The position numbers were made by a program, and so were the translations under genes. A stretch of 64,000 bases of DNA from an uncultured Sutterella sp. (GTDB taxonomy: Bacteria; Pseudomonadota; Gammaproteobacteria; Burkholderiales; Burkholderiaceae_F), in the NCBI GenBank assembly GCA_902463725.1, contig CABQGK010000001.1:62001-126000 (forward strand), in the 5' to 3' direction. The notes beneath the pieces are model-generated. The model was not told the DNA's origin. It did not search any database and was given only the letters and a program-made list of their open reading frames with translations. Below, in pieces: positions 45,236-52,433 of this stretch. Every line of letters starts with the position of its first letter. Position 1 is the first letter of the stretch.

Positions 45236-47278
45236 ATGGGCACGGTAGCACAAGGGATTCGGCAGATTTTAAAGCGTGATGGTACGCTCAAGCCTTTTGA
45301 TCCGCAGAAGATTGTGCTGGCCATGACCAAGGCTGGGAAGGCCACAGGGGAGTTTGGAGAGGCGCGCGCCCAAGAGATTGTTGACTTTTTGGTGCTCCCT
45401 AAACTTCTGGAGCGCAATGAGCCCACGCTTCATATTGAAACCGTACAAGACGCCGTCGAGCATGCGCTCTTTGAGGCGGGGTACTTTACGACGCTACGCG
45501 CGTATATCGTCTACCGCGAAAGTCGCGCAAAGGCCCGTGATGCGAAAAAAAGCTGGATCAACGTTGAGCAGTCCATCAACGAATATTTGGATCAGCTCGA
45601 CTGGCGCGTCAATGCTAATGCCAATCAAGGCTACTCCTTGGGCGGGCTGATTTTGAACGTCTCCGGAAAGGTGGTGGCCAACTATTGGCTCAACTACATC
45701 TACCCACCCGAGATCGGTATGGCGCACCGTCAAGCCGATATTCACATTCATGACCTTGATATGCTTTCGGGCTACTGCGCGGGTTGGAGTCTGCGCACGC
45801 TACTCAATGAAGGACTTAACGGTGTGGCGGGTAAGGTCGAAGCAGGCGCCCCGAAGCACCTGACGTCGGCCACAGGGCAAATCGTCAACTTCTTGGGAAC
45901 GATGCAAAACGAATGGGCGGGTGCGCAGGCTTTCAGCTCCTTCGATACCTATTTAGCGCCCTTCATTCGTAAGGACAACCTTCCCTATGAAGAGGTGAAG
46001 CAGTCGATTCAGGAGCTGATCTATAACCTGAATGTGCCGTCTCGTTGGGGGACGCAAACGCCCTTTACGAATCTCACGTTTGACTGGGTTTGCCCAGAGG
46101 ACTTGCGCACACAGCATCCGCTGATTGGCGGCGAGGTGATGCCCTTTACCTACGGGGAGTTGCAAGCCGAGATGGACATGATCAACCGTGCCTACATCGA
46201 GGTGATGCTTCAGGGTGACGCGAAAGGACGCGTCTTTACGTTCCCCATTCCGACCTATAACATCACGGCGGATTTTGATTGGGACAGTCCCAATGCGTTG
46301 AGGCTCTTTGATATGACAGCTCGCTACGGGTTGCCGTATTTTCAAAACTTCATCAATTCTGAACTCAAGCCCAATATGATCCGCTCGATGTGTTGCCGAC
46401 TGCAGCTTGATTTGCGCGAATTGCTCAAACGTGGCAATGGCCTCTTTGGAAGCGCGGAGCAGACGGGCTCGTTGGGTGTGGTGACTATCAATTGTGCCCG
46501 TTTGGGGTACCTCTACAAAGGTAATGAGAAGGCGCTGCTTGCGCGACTCGATGAGCTACTTGAGCTTGCGAAAACAAGCCTAGAGATCAAGCGAAAGGTC
46601 ATTCAGCGCCATATTGATCAGGGGCTTTTCCCGTATACGAAGCGCTATTTAGGGACATTGCGTAACCATTTCTCGACCATTGGCGTTAACGGTATCAATG
46701 AGATGATCCGCAACTTCACCAATGATGCCGAAGACATTACGACAGCGTTCGGTCATGCCATGGCGCTGAGACTGCTTGACCATGTGCGCGAGCGTCTTGT
46801 GCGCTTCCAAGAAGAGACGGACCATATGTACAACCTCGAGGCCACACCGGCAGAGGGGACGACGTATCGTTTTGCCAAAGAAGACAAGAAGCGCTTCCCA
46901 GACATTTTGCAGGCAGGTACGCCGGATCATCCGTACTATACAAATTCCTCGCAGCTGCCAGTGAATTTCACGGATGACCCCTTTGAAGCGCTTGAGCGTC
47001 AGGATGACCTACAGCGCAAATACACGGGGGGTACGGTGTTGCATCTCTACATGAATGAAACCGTGAGTTCGGCTGAGGCTTGTCGCGATTTAGTGCGTCG
47101 AGCGCTGACGAACTTCCGGCTCCCGTACATCACGATTACCCCGACGTTTTCCATTTGCCCCAAGCACGGGTATTTGCCTGGACGTCATGATTTTTGCCCG
47201 AAGTGTGATGCGGAGCTGATCGCTCAAAAGCGTAGCGTGCTTCGTGAGCAAGAGAAGGCCGCCCCTGCGGTGCAGTAG
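45236..47278 (+). CDS. nrdD: anaerobic ribonucleoside-triphosphate reductase, large part without glycyl-radical domain
   Basis: 680 residues from the ATG at 45236 behind GGGGAG. It reduces ribonucleotides to deoxyribonucleotides anaerobically. An ATP-cone (about 9-98) precedes the ten-stranded barrel with Cys181 in GYCAGWS and the MCCRLQLD segment. Near the C terminus Cys640, His643, Cys653 and Cys656 (ICPKHGYL ... FCPKC) form the zinc site. Normal NrdD proteins then continue into an R-V-x-G-Y glycyl-radical loop, but this chain stops with KAAPAVQ. That loop is on the next gene, a separate 61-residue protein. The three in-frame stops between them (TAG, TGA, TAG) rule out simple read-through. 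Expression is probably NrdR-controlled. Confidence 0.95.
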   Translation: MGTVAQGIRQILKRDGTLKPFDPQKIVLAMTKAGKATGEFGEARAQEIVDFLVLPKLLERNEPTLHIETVQDAVEHALFEAGYFTTLRAYIVYRESRAKARDAKKSWINVEQSINEYLDQLDWRVNANANQGYSLGGLILNVSGKVVANYWLNYIYPPEIGMAHRQADIHIHDLDMLSGYCAGWSLRTLLNEGLNGVAGKVEAGAPKHLTSATGQIVNFLGTMQNEWAGAQAFSSFDTYLAPFIRKDNLPYEEVKQSIQELIYNLNVPSRWGTQTPFTNLTFDWVCPEDLRTQHPLIGGEVMPFTYGELQAEMDMINRAYIEVMLQGDAKGRVFTFPIPTYNITADFDWDSPNALRLFDMTARYGLPYFQNFINSELKPNMIRSMCCRLQLDLRELLKRGNGLFGSAEQTGSLGVVTINCARLGYLYKGNEKALLARLDELLELAKTSLEIKRKVIQRHIDQGLFPYTKRYLGTLRNHFSTIGVNGINEMIRNFTNDAEDITTAFGHAMALRLLDHVRERLVRFQEETDHMYNLEATPAEGTTYRFAKEDKKRFPDILQAGTPDHPYYTNSSQLPVNFTDDPFEALERQDDLQRKYTGGTVLHLYMNETVSSAEACRDLVRRALTNFRLPYITITPTFSICPKHGYLPGRHDFCPKCDAELIAQKRSVLREQEKAAPAVQ

Positions 47279-47329
47279 CATTGTTGGTGCCGCGCTGTTT
47301 GTGTGTTTTTTTGAAGAGAGGAGTAGAAA

Positions 47330-47515
47330 ATGGCCACTGAAAACGACAAGATTGAACTCAAGGATTCTGAACGTCAGCCTTGCGAGGTTTGGACGCGTGT
47401 GATGGGATATCATCGCCCTGTGCAGTCTTTCAACACCGGAAAGAAGGGCGAATTTGAAGAGCGCGTGTGTTTTACCGAAGCGAGCGCTCGCGCACATAAG
47501 GACAGTGAGAAGTAA
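47330..47515 (+). CDS. separate glycyl-radical subunit of class III ribonucleotide reductase
   Basis: 61 residues with its own start and a strong AGAGGAG site at 47317-47325. The core EVWTRVMGYHRPVQSFNTGK matches the C-terminal glycyl-radical loop of NrdD, placing the radical on Gly26 (R-V-M-G-Y). It should dock into the large NrdD chain and be activated by NrdG, whose start codon overlaps this gene's stop (TAATG). A comparable division is known for pyruvate formate-lyase and its spare-part protein GrcA, but here the large subunit has no radical domain of its own, so the small protein would be essential for activity. The frame is the same as nrdD's, suggesting origin by an in-frame split. Confidence 0.88.
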   Translation: MATENDKIELKDSERQPCEVWTRVMGYHRPVQSFNTGKKGEFEERVCFTEASARAHKDSEK

Positions 47516-48309
47516 TGGTTGTTGATAATACGGCTCTCGACGCTGTGCTTAACCCCAGCGTCGATGAGAATGGGGGCATCGCCCCCGTGCCTGCGAGCGA
47601 ACTCAAGGTTGCAGGCATCACACCGTTTACCTCGATAGATTTTCCCGGACGCCTCTCAGCCGTTATTTTTGTGCAGGGTTGCCCTTGCCGCTGTAGTTAT
47701 TGCCAGAATGCCTGGATGCAACCCCGCAGTTTTGATGTCCGCCTCGCCCATAACACTTGGGCGGATGTTCAGACATTGCTAGAGAAGCGAAAGGGATTGT
47801 TGGATGCTGTGGTGTTCTCCGGCGGAGAGCCCACGGTGGATCCTGCCCTGCAAAGTGCAATTGAATGGGTCAAGGCCGAGGGCTATGCTGTGGGATTGCA
47901 CACCTCTGGGGTGTATCCGCGCCGGCTGGCTAAATTGTTGCCGCTACTGGACTGGGTGGGGCTCGATGTGAAGGCGCCGCCGCAGGATGCGATCCACTAT
48001 GAGAGTGTGACCAATCTCAAAAAGAGTGCCACACTCTTTAAGCAGAGCTTTGATTTATTGCGCGCCTCGAGCGTCGAGGTTGAGTACCGTACGACCGCTC
48101 ATCCCGCCTACCTCGATGAAGATTCTCTCGAGGATATTGCTTCCTTCTTAGAAGAGCAGGGTGTGGACTCTTGGGTGGTGCAGATCTACCGCCGCCCTAG
48201 TGGCGGCGTGGTGAATCTCTTTCCGAGCGTGCTAGAAACGTGGCCATCGCACGCCTTCATTGCGCGGCAGCAGGAGCGCTTTAAGCAGTTCCATATCCGC
48301 CGAACCTAA
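47515..48309 (+). CDS. nrdG: anaerobic ribonucleoside-triphosphate reductase activating protein (radical SAM)
   Basis: 264 residues, longer than classical NrdG (about 155). The cluster-binding motif C-x3-C-x2-C is in FVQGCPCRCSYCQNAWMQP (about residues 54-72). FSGGEPTVDP at about 102-111 is the GGE motif for SAM binding. It cleaves SAM with a 4Fe-4S cluster to place the radical on the glycine of the reductase, here on the separate small protein. The start overlaps the stop of the small subunit gene, so the two are translationally coupled. Confidence 0.93.
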   Translation: MVVDNTALDAVLNPSVDENGGIAPVPASELKVAGITPFTSIDFPGRLSAVIFVQGCPCRCSYCQNAWMQPRSFDVRLAHNTWADVQTLLEKRKGLLDAVVFSGGEPTVDPALQSAIEWVKAEGYAVGLHTSGVYPRRLAKLLPLLDWVGLDVKAPPQDAIHYESVTNLKKSATLFKQSFDLLRASSVEVEYRTTAHPAYLDEDSLEDIASFLEEQGVDSWVVQIYRRPSGGVVNLFPSVLETWPSHAFIARQQERFKQFHIRRT

Positions 48310-48335
48310 CGGCGGGTAGCGCTAGGCTTATGAAG

Positions 48336-48364
48336 AGGCGTGATCAGCACCGTTGCTCACGCCT
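48336..48364. terminator. hairpin between nrdG and the HU gene
   Basis: AGGCGTGA (48336-48343) pairs with TCACGCCT (48357-48364), followed by TATTC on the plus strand. It lies between convergent genes; the T-run is weak. Confidence 0.5.
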
Positions 48365-48720
48365 TATTCATCAGTCCCTTGTCGGCCGCGGCCGGGACGG
48401 GGCCACTGATAGTCGTCGGGGATCTTGGTTTCAGGCGGCACATCTCCGCTATTGACAATTTCTCTGAAGAAAGAGCCCACAACAAATCGCGGTTTGCGCG
48501 TTGCTGGAATCACGATATGTTCACCCGTGTTGGGGTTACGACCCGATCGTGGGGCAGACTCCACGCGCTTAAAGGTGCCGAATCCAATGAGGGTGACGTC
48601 ATCTCCACGCGCCACAGCTTGCATGATTTCTGCAAACACACTGACAAGAAGGCGATCAGCCATGGCTTTGGAGATGTTATGCCTGTAGGCAAGGATTTCA
48701 ACGAGTTTTTGTCTATTCAT
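48364..48720 (-). CDS. HU/IHF-family DNA-binding protein with C-terminal tail
   Basis: 118 residues. The first 90 are a standard HU/IHF fold: NRQKLVEILAYRHNISKAMAD, then VTLIGFGTFKRVESAPRSGRNPNTGEHIVIPATRKPRF (in parts: GRNPNTGEHIVIPA is the DNA-contacting arm). It bends and compacts DNA as a dimer. A 28-residue tail rich in Pro, Gly and Arg (DDYQWPRPGRGRQGTDE) goes beyond the usual 90-residue HU length. Whether it is HU-alpha/beta-like or a specialised paralog cannot be decided here. Confidence 0.9.
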   Translation of the reverse strand: MNRQKLVEILAYRHNISKAMADRLLVSVFAEIMQAVARGDDVTLIGFGTFKRVESAPRSGRNPNTGEHIVIPATRKPRFVVGSFFREIVNSGDVPPETKIPDDYQWPRPGRGRQGTDE

Positions 48721-49230
48721 AAGTCTTGCTCCGAGTTCTGTCCTTAGTCGGTTCTAAATGCCGCAGATGAAAAGCTTGGGATGCACGTATCCAGAGAGAA
48801 AGCTTGCTTGCTCGGTGCATAGGTCGGCCGCTTCAATACGACTGCCTTGCGCCAGATTCCGCTCCTTTGGCGCTTGGCAGCACAGGCTGTCAGCTCGTAG
48901 AGCGTCGGTGATGTCTGGAAATGAAAAGACATTCCTACTACGTGTTACGTATTGTACATATGCCATCAATGGGCTCGCTTTAAGGAAAATCCCTGAACAC
49001 GATGGCAAAACTTATCCGCTACGCCATTCAGAAATGAATGTTGCTTGGGCTAGAAGCCTACAGGGGAAAGGAGAAAATTTGTGGACATATTAGGGTAATC
49101 ACTATACCCATTAATAGGTATTTTATTGAATAATTACCTAGCCGAGATGTGAATCCCAAAAGGATTTTTTTACAAATCATTGGTGGTAATCTATTGCTAA
49201 TCAATAGCTTATGGTGCAAAATACCCTTGC
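48721..49230. other. gene-free spacer upstream of the HU gene
   Basis: About 500 bases. No frame on either strand is convincing. A short stem AATCC/GGATT with a T-run lies at 49152-49171 on the plus strand and could terminate a small transcript. The half site TAGGGTAA at 49092-49099 resembles, but does not complete, the window's TAGGG-N4-CCCTA palindrome. Confidence 0.35.
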
Positions 49231-49321
49231 AGACATAGAAAGGGTAGTGAAATGCCAAATCACTGTTACTACCCTTAAGTGGTATATAGGAGTTAGGGCA
49301 AGTCTCTAACTCCTTTTTTTT
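49231..49321 (+). ncRNA. candidate small RNA ending in a strong terminator
   Basis: A 9-bp stem AAGGGTAGT (49240-49248) / ACTACCCTT (49268-49276) with an inner GTGA/TCAC is followed by a terminator AGGAGTTAG (49288-49296) / CTAACTCCT (49306-49314) with eight T. No gene on the plus strand ends here, so the terminator must close a non-coding transcript whose start lies somewhere in 48960-49230. The promoter is not identified. Confidence 0.4.
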
Positions 49322-49402
49322 ACCTAAAGTTTGCGCTAGGACGAAGCGTGGGATAGTTTTCTGGCTCTGAGCGCGGCTCGGTGCGCGCAACGAGCACTAG
49401 CC

Positions 49403-50512
49403 TTAGCGGTTGGCGCGCGGCAGCACTGCCTCCACCAGTGCTTTGGGGTCGGGATGCTTTTTGAGTAGACTCACGGCCTTGCGCTTTTCTCGGTATGTCA
49501 AGAGCATTTCAAGGCTTTGTCGGGTTAAGGTGGCTGTGCTGAGCCCCATGCGCTCCGCGGCTAGCGATAGTACATAAGCGTTGAAGCGGCTGATCGGTAA
49601 GATATTGCCCGTGAGGAAAAAGCCACTCAGCGTGGCGAGCGCCGCTGCACTGCCGCCTTCGGCTGCGCGTGCGGTCCAGCGTAGCGCTTCTCGTAGGTTG
49701 ACGCGTCCCCCCTGACCGGACCAGAATTTCAACCCCAAACGAAATTGGGCGTCAACTGTCCCCGTGAGTGCGGCCTCTTTAAGCCAGTAAGCGGCGTCTC
49801 GCTGCCGCTGAGAATCGACCGACTGCGGTGCACGTTGCGCATTCGAGCTACTATGGGCTAGGCTCTCCAGTAAATTCCCCTCGCGCTCGAGCGCAAAGAG
49901 TTGACGCGAGAGTTCGTATTGCGCGCGTGAGTCACCAAGCTCTGCGCCTTTTTTTAGCCAGTAGAGTGCTTCTTCTTTGCGCGAGAGTGCCAAGCAGAGA
50001 AGCCCTGCTTGACGAGCACTTTCCGCATCATCATGTCCAGCGGCTAGCCGCCACCAGAAAAGTGCCGTTTCTTTGTTTGCGCTGACGCCCCAGCCCTGCT
50101 GATAGAGCTGAGCAAGCAGGCGCTGGGCTTCGGCCTGCCCCAGTTGGGCGGCTCGCTCAAGTAGAGCTGCCCCTTGCGGGAGGTCTTGCTGACAGCCTTG
50201 TCCACGCAAGGTGAGTAACCCTGTTAGATAGAGCGCTTCGCGGTGCCCAGCGGCGGCAGCAGGTTTGAGCAGTGCCCAGAGCTTACGGTTGATCTGGCTG
50301 TTAAGGGGGTTCGCAAGCAGATGGTAGGCGAGTTCACAGCGTGCATCGAGGTTGCCTTCGTGGGCGAGTTTTGTGATTCGCTCAAGCGCAGCGAGCGCCT
50401 CCTCGCCTGAGAGCGCGCGTTCACGAACCACACCCGAGAGCAAATCAACGACGCCGCCCTGATTGAGCGTGTGATGTGGCAGAGGAAAGCGTTCGTCGGC
50501 AACTTTAGGCAT
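49403..50512 (-). CDS. Sel1-repeat (tetratricopeptide-like) protein
   Basis: 369 residues made of Sel1-like repeats: GHREALYLTGLLTLRGQGCQ, GQAEAQRLLAQLYQQGWGVS, DSRAQYELSRQLFALEREG and TVDAQFRLGLKFWSGQGG, each spaced about 36-40 residues. Such proteins are adaptors in signalling or envelope stress; no partner can be named. There is no signal peptide at the annotated start. The membrane-protein gene 17 bases upstream on the same strand probably shares its transcript. Confidence 0.85.
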   Translation of the reverse strand: MPKVADERFPLPHHTLNQGGVVDLLSGVVRERALSGEEALAALERITKLAHEGNLDARCELAYHLLANPLNSQINRKLWALLKPAAAAGHREALYLTGLLTLRGQGCQQDLPQGAALLERAAQLGQAEAQRLLAQLYQQGWGVSANKETALFWWRLAAGHDDAESARQAGLLCLALSRKEEALYWLKKGAELGDSRAQYELSRQLFALEREGNLLESLAHSSSNAQRAPQSVDSQRQRDAAYWLKEAALTGTVDAQFRLGLKFWSGQGGRVNLREALRWTARAAEGGSAAALATLSGFFLTGNILPISRFNAYVLSLAAERMGLSTATLTRQSLEMLLTYREKRKAVSLLKKHPDPKALVEAVLPRANR

Positions 50513-50529
50513 GTGTTTGGCCGTGGTGC

Positions 50530-51147
50530 TTATTTTGTCGTGTTTGTGCTCGGCGTCGAAGGCGCTGGCTCAGCGGCCTCTGGCGCAGCAGTGGTTTTTT
50601 CTTCCACGCTTATTCGACCCGTTTCGCTATCACGTCGAATGATTACCCCATTGTCTGCCGTTGTTGGGGTTGTGGCACTTGAGGCTGCGGCATTATGCGA
50701 GGCGGGCTCTTCGAGCATCGAGAGAGCAAGGCCCAAGGAGACTCCCGTCATCATGTAAAGCACCCAACAGAGCGCAGCAAAGACAATCGGACGCCCGATC
50801 GGTCTTGGTGTCCAGCCCTCTCCAACGGCGCCGAGCGCACGAATGGCTGACACTTGACGGCGAGCGGAACTGAGAAACCAGACGAGCCAGCACACGAAGA
50901 GAAAATAGGGACCTGAGTACTTCATGAGGGGCTCATCAACAAAGATCATTTGCATCACTAGATAAAGCCCCACGAGCCAAACGCTCATGCGAGCCCAGAG
51001 CCGGCTTAGACGCGCTTCATTGGCATACCCCATCATTTCCCAGTTCTGAGCCTGCAGATGGCCGCCGAAAATCGGTGTAAAGAGGAAACTGAGAAATACC
51101 ACTTTAAGCGGTGGGTAAAGCATCGGGATGGGGGACTGTTTGACCAT
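50530..51147 (-). CDS. unknown integral membrane protein
   Basis: 205 residues; no family recognised. Four hydrophobic segments are visible (about 12-29, 53-69, 78-92 and 120-143; for example VWLVGLYLVMQMIFV and PIVFAALCWVLYMMTG). The last 55 residues are a soluble Ala/Thr/Pro-rich tail (TTAAPEAAEPAPSTPSTNT). It precedes the Sel1-repeat gene in the same orientation. Confidence 0.75.
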   Translation of the reverse strand: MVKQSPIPMLYPPLKVVFLSFLFTPIFGGHLQAQNWEMMGYANEARLSRLWARMSVWLVGLYLVMQMIFVDEPLMKYSGPYFLFVCWLVWFLSSARRQVSAIRALGAVGEGWTPRPIGRPIVFAALCWVLYMMTGVSLGLALSMLEEPASHNAAASSATTPTTADNGVIIRRDSETGRISVEEKTTAAPEAAEPAPSTPSTNTTK

Positions 51148-51363
51148 GATTCTTCGGTTTTGTTGATGGGAAACTCGAGATGTGAATTTGCGCCTTATTG
51201 TAGCCGAGCGCCTTGGATTGCGCCCGTGTGGCTTTTCTTATTGTGTTGTGCGCGGTAGACTCTCTACTATTGACGTTGGCTAGAAGAGTTCCTCCGAGCG
51301 CTCGGTGCGTCTTCTTGAGCGAATCAACTGGCCGCGGTGCACAATGACACAAAAATCAGCCCT

Positions 51364-51876
51364 ATGTCTAAGAAATTCACTTCTCTGCGTACAGCTGCTC
51401 TAGCCCTTGCCGCTGTCTCGCTGCTCTCTGGTTGCCAAAGCCTGAAAAATTTCTTTTGGGGCGAGCCTGAGATCAAAAATCCCTATGCGGATGCGTATCG
51501 TGACTATGAGTCCCCTTGCGTGATTGGCAGTGATGATCATTCGCCCACGCTTGATGTGATGCTCCTTAACGCGATGAAAGACCGGGGGCTAAAGCCACAG
51601 CTCATTGATGAAAAGGACACAGAACGCCTGAAGAGTTGCCGCATTACCGTCCGTTTTAGCGTGGAGGGTGGTGATAGCTTTACGCAAGGCGTTGAAGGGA
51701 TGTCACTCTTTTACCGAGACCATAAGACGGGAGAGACCTATTGGGTCGGCATAGGCAAGCGCAACCGTTTCAATATGCCTGAACTCTCTAGCGCTGCTGC
51801 CGAAGCGCGCGACCCTCAGGTGATTATTCGACAGCTTGTGGAGCGGCTCTTCCCAGAGCGTTTGATAAGCGAATGA
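51364..51876 (+). CDS. predicted lipoprotein, unknown function
   Basis: 170 residues from the ATG at 51364. The N terminus MSKKFTSLRTAALALAAVSL is followed by a lipobox LLSGC, so the mature protein should be lipidated at Cys23 or nearby and sit in the outer membrane. The remainder is a small soluble domain with two further cysteines (SPCVIGSD, KSCRITV) that could form a disulfide. No known family was recognised with confidence. The start and the upstream spacer 51148-51363 show no special elements. Confidence 0.8.
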   Translation: MSKKFTSLRTAALALAAVSLLSGCQSLKNFFWGEPEIKNPYADAYRDYESPCVIGSDDHSPTLDVMLLNAMKDRGLKPQLIDEKDTERLKSCRITVRFSVEGGDSFTQGVEGMSLFYRDHKTGETYWVGIGKRNRFNMPELSSAAAEARDPQVIIRQLVERLFPERLISE

Positions 51877-51957
51877 GGTAAATATTCACACGAATTTGAC
51901 CTTAAGCAAAATGTAAGAAAATAAGCGCCCTATCTTAAGCCTAAAGAACTAATCCGT

Positions 51958-52249
51958 TTAGTTCGAGCAGGTAGGTTTCTTATAGAATTCTAAACAGAGT
52001 GTGTTGTACAACACACTTGCTTGATGGTCCTAGGCAGAGACTGTCATGCAAAGTGGTAATACACTAGGCCACTTCATTGGGGAATGGGGTAAGCCAAAAA
52101 GCCTGTATTACTGCAGTGTTTGAGCGGTTTGTTGGTGTGTCGGGGGACTATCTGCAGCAGCTCAAACATAACGGCTCGCCTCTGTGAGCCGTTGACCAAC
52201 CACGGAAAAGGGGGAACGACAGCGAACTCAGGTCGTCCCCCCTTTTTTC
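51958..52249 (+). ncRNA. candidate structured non-coding RNA, four hairpins
   Basis: A promoter-like pair (-35 TTAGTT 51958-51963, 17 bases, -10 TATAGA 51981-51986) predicts a start near 51993. Four helices follow: GTAATAC+AGGC / GCCT+GTATTAC (52056-52111), GTTTGAGC / GCTCAAAC (52118-52167), AACGGCTC / GAGCCGTT (52170-52193) and the terminator GGGGG-A-ACGAC / GTCGT-CCCCC (52210-52241) with six T. The RNA would be about 255 bases. No protein frame fits it. It could be a stand-alone small RNA or a riboswitch-like element whose terminator sits 185 bases before the MFS gene; I do not recognise a known class. Confidence 0.5.
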
Positions 52250-52315
52250 TCCGATCGCTTCTAGCACGTCTTGATCGACGCGGCGCGTAGTTCGCCGAAA
52301 AAGCCTCAACTCCTG

Positions 52316-52340
52316 TATACAAAAGCATAAGTTTTGTATA
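52316..52340. promoter_or_regulatory. operator-like inverted repeat TATACAAAA-N7-TTTTGTATA
   Basis: A perfect 9-7-9 inverted repeat about 95-118 bases upstream of the MFS gene. GTATAC/TTGTATA-type arms are common for GntR-family and related repressors. It is followed after 4 bases by the TAGGG-type palindrome, so two regulators may act here. Confidence 0.5.
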
Positions 52341-52344
52341 GAAT

Positions 52345-52358
52345 CAGGGTTATCCCTA
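52345..52358 (+). promoter_or_regulatory. palindromic operator candidate TAGGG-N4-CCCTA, site 3
   Basis: CAGGGTTATCCCTA, one mismatch from the perfect 5-4-5 palindrome, 76 bases before the MFS start, the same distance as site 2 before acyl-CoA synthetase 1. Confidence 0.5.
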
Positions 52359-52379
52359 ATTGATAAAGTGAAGATTCAG

Positions 52380-52414
52380 GCGCTGCCGCTCGTTTTCTGA
52401 GTGCCAGCGCTTTT
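52380..52414 (+). terminator. terminator-like hairpin in the MFS leader
   Basis: GCGCTG-c-CgCT pairs with AGtG-c-CAGCGC (52380-52410) and is followed by only four T. It lies between the operator sites and the start codon, so it could attenuate or stabilise the mRNA rather than end an upstream gene. Confidence 0.45.
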
Positions 52415-52433
52415 GTGCGTTGTGGAAAAGTTT

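Noticed and set aside
47279..47329. A sequencing frameshift or single stop as the cause of the nrdD split
   Set aside because: Both parts are in the same frame with three separate in-frame stops between them, and the second part has its own strong ribosome binding site and start.
48758..49093. A 111-codon plus-strand frame upstream of the HU gene
   Set aside because: It begins inside the HU promoter region, has no recognised motif and no ribosome binding site.
49092..49112. A fifth copy of the TAGGG-N4-CCCTA palindrome near the HU gene
   Set aside because: Only one TAGGG arm is present; the partner ACCC is 10 bases away and out of register.
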